A DNA stretch of 64,000 bases, taken from assembly GCF_002891295.1 (NCBI RefSeq), contig NZ_LGUI01000004.1:620001-684000 (forward strand), read 5' to 3'. The notes beneath the pieces were generated by a model. The model was given only the letters and a program-made list of their open reading frames with translations, was not told where the DNA came from and did no database searches. The DNA comes from Streptomyces eurocidicus (GTDB lineage Bacteria; Actinomycetota; Actinomycetes; Streptomycetales; Streptomycetaceae). This document shows, in pieces, positions 26,835 through 34,552 of this stretch. The translations under genes and the position numbers were made by a program. How positions within the stretch are numbered: the first letter of the stretch is position 1; the number at the start of each line of letters is the position of its first letter.

Positions 26835-28258
26835 CAGCCGGCGGCCTCCTCGATGGCGGTGGTGAGCAGCGCGAGGGCCTGGTCTTCGAGGACGTCAGCT
26901 TCGTCGCGGCATTTGTAGGCGTGGCGGACGGTGGCGGCGATGCGCTTACGGTCGGCCGGGGGGGCGAGGGGGATGCGAAGCTCTTGGAGCCTACTGGGTA
27001 GAAAACCTTGTTGCTTTCCCCCATAGCTCATGGCACGAAGTAGCCTGAAGGCCACAGCAGAGCGGAAGAACGCAAAAAGATAGGCTCCTGGAATTTCAGA
27101 ATTCCCACTCGAAACCCGCACGAAATCTTGACTGTAGGCATTCGCCAACCAAGATCCGGTGACGAAGATTGCGCGGCCGTATACCTCATTTTCACCAAGA
27201 GTTCCACGTCCGGCAATTAGGATTGTTTCATCCGGAAGGCTTGAATTGCTAGGCGCTTGAGCAGCGCTAATCCATCGCCCTTCCGGTCGGAGCCAAAATA
27301 CCTGCCGCTGTCCGAGTAGGCGAATGCCATTCGCAGAATCAACGTCGATCCTCTTGAATCGTGACCCGATTTTCAAGCTGGATTCTGTGCAAACTTCCCC
27401 GAACGACTCTCCAGGCACCGAGCTCAGCCTTTGTGCCAAATTTTGGGCTCGCGGAGAGAAGTTAAGAGCCCGAAGGGAATCAGGGCCCAGCCCATCGACC
27501 TTGAACCCGAGGTCCCGCTCCTGCTGATGCCATCCGACATCGATCAGCTCGGGCAGCCCCACGCTCGTGAAGAGGTCCTTCGTCGCTTTGACCGAGGACG
27601 ACTGGAACTCAGCACGCAGCCGCGCACACTCTTCCACCAGGTCGTGGATCTGGCCCTCGAGCTTCGTTCCCAATCGCGGCACCGGCAGCCCTGCGATGTG
27701 ATGCGGCTCGATGTGCTTCACGGCCGAGCCGTACACCGACCCTCGCACGAGCGACTCGCCGAACTTGCTGAGCAGGAAGGCGTACAGATATCCGGATTTG
27801 ATCTTCTCCGGATCAGGCTCGACCTTGACAATGTCCTCCGAGGCCCAGTAATCACCCATGTCGGGCCGGACGTACGCCCGCCTTCCTGCGTTAAATCCCG
27901 AGCGCGAGATCAAGGTCATTCCAGGCTTGAGCTGGAGATATGACAGGGCTGGCGATTCCGCATCCGCCTTACGCAGCCGGGGCAACCCAGTCAGGTCGGC
28001 CGCCATCATGTCCTTGGTGCCGATGAACGGCACGCTGTGCTCAGGATCGGTAAGGAAAACCCGCCGGAACATGGGCCCGCTGAAAATTCCGCCCTTGTGC
28101 CCCGCCGTCAGGCTCGCCAGCAGCTCCGTCCTTGGCAACTGCTCCAGCAGCTTCTTCGTCTTCATCGACCCCGCAACATACGGCGAGGCATCCAGCCGAA
28201 GTCCCTGGTCCGCGAACCAGTCAGACTTCACCGGGTTGGACAGCTCGGCGATCTTCAC
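26834..28258 (-). CDS. mad5: Type I-like DNA specificity subunit (HsdS / MAD5-like)
   Basis: This 474-residue protein has the two-repeat plan of HsdS: a first target-recognition region (about 20-190, with GTKDMMAADL and GYLYAFLLSKFG), a helical spacer (about 195-240), a second recognition region (about 265-430, ending with GAYLFAFFRS and LPSRLQELRIPLAP) and a second helical spacer. It would direct the adjacent methylase to a bipartite DNA site. The ATG at 28258 overlaps the methylase stop by four bases. The second recognition region, roughly 27000-27480, is visibly richer in A/T than its surroundings, a common sign of domain exchange in specificity genes. There is no HsdR gene in the window. 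Named by synteny with MADS. Confidence 0.85.
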   Translation of the reverse strand: MKIAELSNPVKSDWFADQGLRLDASPYVAGSMKTKKLLEQLPRTELLASLTAGHKGGIFSGPMFRRVFLTDPEHSVPFIGTKDMMAADLTGLPRLRKADAESPALSYLQLKPGMTLISRSGFNAGRRAYVRPDMGDYWASEDIVKVEPDPEKIKSGYLYAFLLSKFGESLVRGSVYGSAVKHIEPHHIAGLPVPRLGTKLEGQIHDLVEECARLRAEFQSSSVKATKDLFTSVGLPELIDVGWHQQERDLGFKVDGLGPDSLRALNFSPRAQNLAQRLSSVPGESFGEVCTESSLKIGSRFKRIDVDSANGIRLLGQRQVFWLRPEGRWISAAQAPSNSSLPDETILIAGRGTLGENEVYGRAIFVTGSWLANAYSQDFVRVSSGNSEIPGAYLFAFFRSAVAFRLLRAMSYGGKQQGFLPSRLQELRIPLAPPADRKRIAATVRHAYKCRDEADVLEDQALALLTTAIEEAAG

Positions 28259-30411
28259 GCCCCTGCCCCCGTTCCCGCCGACCCAGCCGTACGCGGGTCC
28301 ACGCCCGGCACCGGGTACTTGGCCCGGAACTCCCGGTACTTCTCCGCGATCACCGGCAGATCGTTGTCGATGACCTTCTTGCTGCGGGTCAGCGGCCGGG
28401 TTACTTCCTTGCCCCGGATCCGGAGCCGCTCCATGACGACCTCCGTCTCCACCACGATCTCCCCGTTGGGCTCACGCTTGTAGAGGTCGTTGCCACGCCG
28501 GTCGAAGCCGACCTTCTCGGCGACCGCCATGAAGACGGGGTACGTCTTCTCCGTCCCGAGGTCGTGGTTCTGGATCTCCTGGCGAGTCTTGCGCTTCAAG
28601 AAGAGGAGCGTGGTGAGGATGTTGACGTTGGCGTCGACGATGAACGTCTCCACCGGCAGCTCGACGCTCGCGAGGACCCAGCAGTTCCGCAGGATGTAGC
28701 GGCGGATCGCCTCGTCCGTCGGCCCGGGGTTCGACAGAATGCCGTTCGGCAGGACGATGCCGATCCGTCCACCGGGCTTGACCCACTCGATGGCGCGCTG
28801 GATGAACAACTGTTCCGGCGCCATGCTCGACGGCATGCTGGTCGTGCTCGCCTCGACCTCGCCGGTCTCCTTGTTGCGCCCCCAGGACCTGGCGATCCCG
28901 TTACGGAACGACCCGAGCACCGACTCGTCGCTGACCGGGATGTCCGCGCCGAAGGGCGGGTTGGTCAGGAGTACGTCCACGGTGGGCTTGTCGAGCGGGA
29001 TCTTCTCCTTCGCCGCCTCCACGCCCGCGAGGTGTCCGCGCGGGAAGGCCAACGAGTCCATGTGGAAGACATTCCCTGTGGTCTGTGCGAGCGTCATGAT
29101 CGCCATGGTGGTCGCACGCACCAGGAACGGGTCGAAGTCAGAGCCGAACAGGTGCTTTTCCGCGTACGACTTGAGCTTGTCGCCATACCGCTCCCGCTCC
29201 TCCTTCTCGTCCGGGAAGCCGAGCGTGCCGGCCTCCTTCTTCCAGGTGTGGTGCAGGTGCTTGAGGGTGGCCTGGAGGAAGCCGCCGGTGCCGCAAGTCG
29301 GGTCGAGGACGGTCTCGTCCTCCTTCGGGTCGAGCATCTCGACCATCAAGTTGACTGCGCCGCGCGGGGTGAAGTACTGGCCTCGGTCGCCGCGCAGGTT
29401 AGTGCCGACGAGCTCCTGGTAGGCAATGCCCTTGGCGTCGACATCCGTGCCGATCAGGTCGTACGGGGCAAGCTCGCTGACGATGAAAGCGAGGGCCCGG
29501 TCGGAGAGGGTGATCTCGTCGGTGGGCTTGAAGACGTCCTTGTACTCGCTCTTGACGTCCTCGAAGAGCTCCTTGACGCGCTTGCTGATGGCCGCGCGCC
29601 CATTCTCGTCGAACATCTCCTTCAGACCGGTGCGGAACCGGCCGTGCACGGAGCCGTGACTGACCCGCTCGTCGTACATCTTGGCAAAGAGCAGGTAGAG
29701 GAACTGCCAGAATGCGGCGTCCTTCGGCATGCCCTCGTTGCCGTGGATGTAGTTGTGGCAGCGCCGGAAGGCGATCTTGAGCATCTCCGGGTCGGCCTGG
29801 CGCAACCGCTGGTGCGAGGCGACGGTGCGGCTGCCGAGGGTGCCGTCGGCAACCTCCCAGTCGCTGCGGTCCTCAAAGTCGGCGCCGAAGTCGCCGAACA
29901 CCTTCTTGAGGAAGAAGAAGTCGACACCGTCGGTCCACATGCCGTCCGCGCACTGCGGGCGGTCCTCGTTGCCCATCAGCTCCTGGAGCTCCTCCAGGTC
30001 CTTCCGGGCCTGGTCGGGCTCGCGGAGCTTGACGACGTTCTTCCCGCGCTTGGGCTCCTGCTTACAGATCACCACCCGCCGGAGGTTCGCCGTGGTGTGC
30101 GGGGCGCCGGACTCGAAGATCGCGATGTCGGCCTTCTTGCTCCGCTTCCGCTTGGCGCCCTCCTCGCTGATCGTGACGGAGAAGTCGCGCTGCATGTCGC
30201 CGGGGTCGATGCCGTGCTCGTGCACCAGCCCGCGGGCGATCCGCTGCCGGACCTTCTCCTTCTCCGTCTCCTTGATCGCATCGCCGGAGATGTAGTCGAC
30301 GACCTGGCCCTCCTTGAGGGCCGTGACCTTGGGCGCGGAGCCCTCCGCGGCAGGCCCCGCGCCGTCCTCGGGCTGCTGCGGGATGTCCAGGTCCAAGGCC
30401 AGTTCCTCCAT
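28255..30411 (-). CDS. mad2: Type I-like N6-adenine DNA methyltransferase (HsdM / MAD2-like)
   Basis: This is a 718-residue methylase. The SAM-binding motif is in LDPTCGTGGF (about 369-378) preceded by GQYFTPRGAVNLM, and the catalytic motif is NPPF in DVLLTNPPFGADI (near 486). It would methylate adenine at a site chosen by the specificity subunit, marking host DNA. The N-terminal 150 residues go beyond a normal HsdM: KADIAIFESG followed about 25 residues later by VICKQEPK resembles the core of HsdR-N/PD-(D/E)xK folds, so a nuclease or inactive nuclease domain may be fused here. It lies 250 bases downstream of the AIPR gene and starts the run of overlapping island genes. Confidence 0.88.
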   Translation of the reverse strand: MEELALDLDIPQQPEDGAGPAAEGSAPKVTALKEGQVVDYISGDAIKETEKEKVRQRIARGLVHEHGIDPGDMQRDFSVTISEEGAKRKRSKKADIAIFESGAPHTTANLRRVVICKQEPKRGKNVVKLREPDQARKDLEELQELMGNEDRPQCADGMWTDGVDFFFLKKVFGDFGADFEDRSDWEVADGTLGSRTVASHQRLRQADPEMLKIAFRRCHNYIHGNEGMPKDAAFWQFLYLLFAKMYDERVSHGSVHGRFRTGLKEMFDENGRAAISKRVKELFEDVKSEYKDVFKPTDEITLSDRALAFIVSELAPYDLIGTDVDAKGIAYQELVGTNLRGDRGQYFTPRGAVNLMVEMLDPKEDETVLDPTCGTGGFLQATLKHLHHTWKKEAGTLGFPDEKEERERYGDKLKSYAEKHLFGSDFDPFLVRATTMAIMTLAQTTGNVFHMDSLAFPRGHLAGVEAAKEKIPLDKPTVDVLLTNPPFGADIPVSDESVLGSFRNGIARSWGRNKETGEVEASTTSMPSSMAPEQLFIQRAIEWVKPGGRIGIVLPNGILSNPGPTDEAIRRYILRNCWVLASVELPVETFIVDANVNILTTLLFLKRKTRQEIQNHDLGTEKTYPVFMAVAEKVGFDRRGNDLYKREPNGEIVVETEVVMERLRIRGKEVTRPLTRSKKVIDNDLPVIAEKYREFRAKYPVPGVDPRTAGSAGTGAGA

Positions 30412-30660
30412 CGGCGTGCTGCTTCTTTCCTGTGCTCAGTGGTGCGGGCAGGGGTCTGCGCCCCGGGCGGTCCGTGCGTGCGCCGTCACAGTCGCCACCT
30501 GGGATTCTACGGCCCCACGGGTACCTCCGAAGGTGCGTTCCGCCAGGCCGGAAGGTGCGCGGTTCAATGTCTCCGGACCCTACAGGGAGCTACTGACAAC
30601 GCCTGGGCGGAAGCGGGGCGACGAGGCTGGGCCGGCGGCGCCCCGATCCCCTGGCCGCGC

Positions 30661-32772
30661 TCACTCCTCCGTCGGCTCGTTTCCCTCTCGCAGCCGTACT
30701 GCCAGCGCCAGCTCGTCCAGCGAACCCTGCCCCGGCACGAACCACCGGATCGTGCCCTGTGCCGAGCTGTTTACTCCGGACGCCTCGCAGCGCATCTTCC
30801 GCGCGAGGCCACTGGGCGAGTACCACTCATCGTCAGCGTGCCACTGCAGGGGGTAGCGACCCGCCGCGTTGCTCCAGGTCGCCTGAGCTCGCCGTGGGTC
30901 GACCGCCAGCCACTCGGCCATCTCACGGCGCTCTGGCTTGCTGTACGGGCGGAATTCCAGGACCGTGCCCTCCTCGATCTCGCCAGCGGCGACCAGGGTC
31001 GTCACGGCGTTCACCTTCCGCCCCCGGGCCTCGGCCGTGGCGACCTGGTAGTCCTGGTTGAGCTCCGGGGCTTTCTCCTCGGAGTCGAGCTTGCGCAGGG
31101 CCGCACGTACCACTCGCTCGATCCGTTCCGTGTTCCGGACGGCGGCGATGATGTGGCTGGACGTGCCGTATTCGTTGTCGATCGCATCGAGCACCCAGGA
31201 CAGGGACTCGCGGACCAGGTCGGGCACCTTGGCGAGCTCCGTCGCCCAGTCACACTCCGGATCCTCGATGGCCCGGGTATCCAGGCGGCGGTAAACGATG
31301 TGGGTGACCAGGAGGTCGCCGTAGAAGGCCGCCGCGTCGGCGCGCCACACCAGCCCCTCACGCAGGAGCTGCAGCTGCGCCCGGACCTCACGGAGAAGCT
31401 CGACACTGCGCCAGACCTTGAAGACGTTCGGTTCGGGGCCGAAGGTCTCCTGGTAGTTGTGGTCCTCCCACAGCCCGGCGAGGTTGTCATCACGCTTGGC
31501 CACGGCTGCGAGCCGGGCGTTCGGGCTGACAGCCGCAAGCGCCTCGGCGGCCTCGGTGATGGAGCAACCGTGCGCCGGGTCGGGGACCGTCTCGCCGCGC
31601 TTGATGACGTAACTGCGCTTGAGGAGCATGGCGAAGTCGTCGCGGAGCCTGACCTGGCCGGGGTCGAGGGACTTGAAGTCGCGCTCCTCGATCGGGTTCT
31701 GTGTGTTCGTGGTGGTGGTGACCTGGTCGCCAAAGCCAGGCGGGCAGTCCTCCAGGGAGATCAGGCGCACAAGGACCCGCCCGTCCTGCGCCGCGCCCGT
31801 GTCCTCGGTAAAGGCCCGATAGATGGCACTCACCGTCTGCGCGCCGTTGACCACGCTGACGCCGGACAGCTGGAAGTTGCCCACTTTGCCGGGCAGCGCC
31901 CGGCCGATCGACTGGATCGACTCACACAGCATGGTGATGCCGTTGCTGAAGTACCAGAAGTGCTCGGGCTCCTCCCGCAGGGTCTCTCTGATCTTGGAGT
32001 TGACGTCGCTCTCATCGAGGGAGTCACGGATGTTCCGGGCGAAGAGGCCGCGCCGGTGCTCCTCATAGAGATCGGCGAGGTCGGGGACGGTCATGGTGCC
32101 GTACATCGCCTTGTACGGCGTCGACTCCTGGCCGAAGCACTCCAGCTGAACCTTGGCGTCGATCTTCGGTGCGGCGGCGTCGCCGAGAATCGCTCGATGG
32201 AAGTCCCGCAGGTCGAGAACCTTGACCTCGACCATGTCGCGGACAACCTGGTTCTGCTCCTCCTGCTTCATCCTGATCAGTTCGCGCACGCCGTCGCTGA
32301 GCGGCGCCTCGCGCATCAGGGCGAGCACAAGGGTGATCTTCGGGGTGCCGGAGTCGTAGGCCCGCTCGATGTCAGGGACGAACGGCTGGAAACGGCGGTT
32401 GAACCGGCCGAAGTTCCGGTCGAGCATGAGCTCCAGACCGTGGAACATCTTGTGCACCTCGGCCTCGCCGAAACCGCCCTTGTTCTGGTCGCTCCACTTC
32501 GCCTGCACCAGGCAGATCCGGGAGCGCGTGGTTCCGAAGTCCACCGCGATCGAGTCGAGGCCCTGGTCGTCCTGCCCGTCAAAGACCCTCGTGGCGGCGA
32601 CCCGGTCGCTGCACGGGTGCTCGATCTGCGCGGCGAGCGCGGCCAGACCACGGCTCAGGAACGCCTGATGGCGACTGGCCTCCGACAGCCGCGCCTGGTC
32701 CGACATGTCGATAAGACCGGTGAACCGGTCCTCGATCGCCTTGCGGACGTACCCCACGTGCAGTTTGCTCAC
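30661..32772 (-). CDS. AIPR-family abortive-infection protein with nuclease-like N-terminus
   Basis: This 703-residue protein has AIPR hallmarks: HFWYFSNGITMLC (about 270-280), GVSVVNGAQTVSAIYRAF (about 302-320) and TTTTNTQNPIEERDFKSLD (about 345-365). Upstream, GLDSIAV (about residue 72) followed by CLVQAKW (about 90) is the D...QxK pattern of Mrr-like PD-(D/E)xK nucleases. The C-terminal 70 residues (RYPLQWHADDEWYSPSGLARKM) loosely recall DUF4357/RAMA domains tied to restriction systems. AIPR proteins are known phage-resistance factors. Lying directly upstream in the same direction as the methylase operon, it may be the effector that acts when DNA is unmodified. Its own promoter should lie in 32773-32880. 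Confidence 0.85.
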   Translation of the reverse strand: MSKLHVGYVRKAIEDRFTGLIDMSDQARLSEASRHQAFLSRGLAALAAQIEHPCSDRVAATRVFDGQDDQGLDSIAVDFGTTRSRICLVQAKWSDQNKGGFGEAEVHKMFHGLELMLDRNFGRFNRRFQPFVPDIERAYDSGTPKITLVLALMREAPLSDGVRELIRMKQEEQNQVVRDMVEVKVLDLRDFHRAILGDAAAPKIDAKVQLECFGQESTPYKAMYGTMTVPDLADLYEEHRRGLFARNIRDSLDESDVNSKIRETLREEPEHFWYFSNGITMLCESIQSIGRALPGKVGNFQLSGVSVVNGAQTVSAIYRAFTEDTGAAQDGRVLVRLISLEDCPPGFGDQVTTTTNTQNPIEERDFKSLDPGQVRLRDDFAMLLKRSYVIKRGETVPDPAHGCSITEAAEALAAVSPNARLAAVAKRDDNLAGLWEDHNYQETFGPEPNVFKVWRSVELLREVRAQLQLLREGLVWRADAAAFYGDLLVTHIVYRRLDTRAIEDPECDWATELAKVPDLVRESLSWVLDAIDNEYGTSSHIIAAVRNTERIERVVRAALRKLDSEEKAPELNQDYQVATAEARGRKVNAVTTLVAAGEIEEGTVLEFRPYSKPERREMAEWLAVDPRRAQATWSNAAGRYPLQWHADDEWYSPSGLARKMRCEASGVNSSAQGTIRWFVPGQGSLDELALAVRLREGNEPTEE

Positions 32773-32882
32773 GGTCCACCCCTGTCAACGCCTCAGATCG
32801 TCAACACCCTATCGGGGGGAATAGTCCTTGTGAGGTTCCCCTCGCAGCATGGAGTCCGTGACAGCAGGGGACGTTGGTTGTC

Positions 32883-33015
32883 ATGGCGGAGAAGCGTCGC
32901 AAGTTCGCGGCGGAGTTTCGTGAGGGGCAGTACGGATCGTGACGGAGTCCGGGAAGCCGATCCCGAGGTTGCGAAAGACCTGGGGATCAACGAGACGTCC
33001 CTGGCGAGCAATGGG
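32883..33015 (+). mobile_element. Degraded IS3-family orfA remnant
   Basis: From the ATG at 32883 the sequence reads MAEKRRKFAAEFREG, the start of an IS3-type transposase OrfA. After a single lost base it continues in another frame as VRIVTESGKP, and after a second loss as EVAKDLGINETSLAS, which is the helix-turn-helix of OrfA. The rest of the element, including orfB and inverted repeats, is missing. It sits in the 312-base gap between the AIPR gene and the methyltransferase, within 70 bases of the island's right boundary. It is not functional. Confidence 0.8.
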
Positions 33016-33084
33016 CGTCATTTCAGCGTCAAGATATCGCCCGTAACGCCCACCGAAAATAATACGCACACCTAAAATTGCAGG

Positions 33085-33147
33085 TCAGGAGCCGTTCTCG
33101 GCAGGCTTAAGGATCGCCACGCACTCCACATGATGCGTCATCGGGAA
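33085..33147 (-). repeat. Right copy of the 21-codon direct repeat (3' end of RNA methyltransferase)
   Basis: These are the last 21 codons (FPMTHHVECVAILKPAENGS plus stop) of the intact gene. They match the left copy at 14969-15031 over the full length, gap-free and in the same orientation. Differences are mainly third-position or conservative changes, suggesting both copies were once working gene ends from two related lineages rather than a recent exact duplication. Confidence 0.8.
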
Positions 33148-34422
33148 CAGATCGAACGCCCGCAGCGTCACCGGCCTGTACCCCTCCTCCGCGAAGTACG
33201 CCAGGTCCCGTGCCAGCGCCGCCGGGTCGCAAGCCACATAAGCGATCCGGCGCGCCCCCAGCGAAGCCAGGTGGCGGACCGTCTGCTTGCCGGCGCCCGC
33301 GCGGGGCGGGTCGAGGACGATGATGTCGGCGCTGTCGATGCCGGTGCGCGGGAGGACCTGTTCGACCTTGCCCTGCTCGATGCGGACGCGGTCGAGGTCC
33401 TGGAGGTTGTGGCGGGCGTCCTCTACGGCGCGCTTGCTGGACTCGATGCCGAGGACCGCGCCCTTGTCCGTGATGCGCTCGCCGAGCGCGCCGGCGAAGA
33501 GGCCGACGCCGCAGTACAGGTCGAGGGCCATGTCGTTCTTGCGGGGCATCAGGCCCTGCATGACGGCCTTGATCAGGGTGTCGGCGGCCTGCGGGTGGAC
33601 CTGCCAGAAGCCGCCCTCGCCGACGCGGTACGTGCGCTCGTCGGCGCGCTCGCGGACGAAGGGGCGGCCGTGCACGCGGTGGACCTGCTTCTCGCCCCGG
33701 CGGTTCTCGCCGACGCGCATCACCGACACCGGCTTATCCAGCTCCACGATGGGGAGGCGGCCGTCCGGCTTCGGGGTGAGGATCACCTGGCGGTCCGCGG
33801 AACCCGAGGCCGCGATGGCCTCGATCGTCGCGATCTGCGGCCACTCGCGCTTCTCGATGCCCAGCTCGGTGACGCCCGGCGCGGCGATCATGCAGTGGTC
33901 GATGACCTGGACCTCGTGCGAGCGGTGCTTGCGCAGGCCCGCGTGGCCCTCGGCGTCGACGGCGTACTGGACGCGGGTGCGCCAGGCCGGGACCTCGCCC
34001 GCCGGGAGCTTGTCGCCCTCGGCCGGCATCACGGTGCCGTCCCAGCCGGCCTCCTCGGGGGTGAGGCCCGCGAGGCGCTTGAGCTGCTCCGCGATGACCT
34101 CGCCCTTGAGGCGGCGCTGGGCGCCGGGCTTGGCGTGCTGCCAGTCGCAGCCGCCGCACATACCGGGGCCCGAGAACGGGCAGGGGGCCGGCACCCGGTC
34201 CTTGGAGGCTTCGAGGATCTCGACCGCGTCCGCGCGCAGGAAGCGCGAGGTCGACTCGCCCTCGGTGACGCGGGCGCGGACGCGCTCGCCGGGGAGGGCG
34301 TGCCGGACGAAGAGGACGCGGCCCGAATCGGTGCGGGCGACGCAGTGGCCGCCGTGCGCCACCGGGCCGACCTCGACCTCGTACTCGTGGCCGATCAGCG
34401 ATGCGTCGGTGTCGTGCTGCAT
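33085..34422 (-). CDS. TRAM-domain class I SAM-dependent RNA (uracil-5) methyltransferase
   Basis: This 445-residue protein belongs to the TrmA/RlmC/RlmD family. An N-terminal TRAM domain (about 8-65) is followed by a cysteine cluster, CPFSGPGMCGGC (about 80-91), as in iron-sulfur members. The SAM fold has DLYCGVGLFAG near 304, a catalytic aspartate-proline region LDPPRAG near 373 and the catalytic cysteine in YVACDPA near 397. The C-terminal FPMTHHVECV is the conserved family end. It would methylate a uridine in rRNA or tRNA using SAM. It begins 131 bases downstream of the APC permease gene in the same direction. Its 3' end appears to be the integration site of the defence island. Confidence 0.9.
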   Translation of the reverse strand: MQHDTDASLIGHEYEVEVGPVAHGGHCVARTDSGRVLFVRHALPGERVRARVTEGESTSRFLRADAVEILEASKDRVPAPCPFSGPGMCGGCDWQHAKPGAQRRLKGEVIAEQLKRLAGLTPEEAGWDGTVMPAEGDKLPAGEVPAWRTRVQYAVDAEGHAGLRKHRSHEVQVIDHCMIAAPGVTELGIEKREWPQIATIEAIAASGSADRQVILTPKPDGRLPIVELDKPVSVMRVGENRRGEKQVHRVHGRPFVRERADERTYRVGEGGFWQVHPQAADTLIKAVMQGLMPRKNDMALDLYCGVGLFAGALGERITDKGAVLGIESSKRAVEDARHNLQDLDRVRIEQGKVEQVLPRTGIDSADIIVLDPPRAGAGKQTVRHLASLGARRIAYVACDPAALARDLAYFAEEGYRPVTLRAFDLFPMTHHVECVAILKPAENGS

Positions 34423-34457
34423 GGCGGGATCGGCTCCAGAGGTCAGAGGAAGAAAGG

Positions 34458-34529
34458 AGAAGTGCGGCGCGGTGGAACTCGCCGGACAACATCAGCCGTC
34501 CAGTCTACGTCCCACCGCGCCGCACTCCT
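34458..34529 (-). terminator. Long inverted repeat between APC permease and methyltransferase
   Basis: Arms 34458-34478 and 34509-34529 pair over 21 bases with two mismatches around a 30-base loop. It lies after the leftward permease gene and before the methyltransferase start, so it may terminate or attenuate read-through. There is no U tract. Confidence 0.5.
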
Positions 34530-34552
34530 GACGTTCCGGCGCCGCCACGCGG

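Noticed and set aside
26834..30411. Classical type I restriction-modification system.
   Set aside because: No HsdR helicase-nuclease is present, and the methylase and specificity genes are coupled to kinase and HerA-like genes instead.
28132..33075. Very long open frame (1647 codons) on the plus strand opposite the methylase and AIPR genes.
   Set aside because: It is the mirror of high-GC codon usage in the minus-strand genes; the translation is low-complexity with no motif. Only its last ~40 codons, outside those genes, have meaning (IS3 remnant).
14969..33147. Classical identical attL/attR sites with an integrase.
   Set aside because: The two copies are only about 76 percent identical and no integrase or excisionase is encoded in the window; they are reported as diverged gene-end repeats instead.
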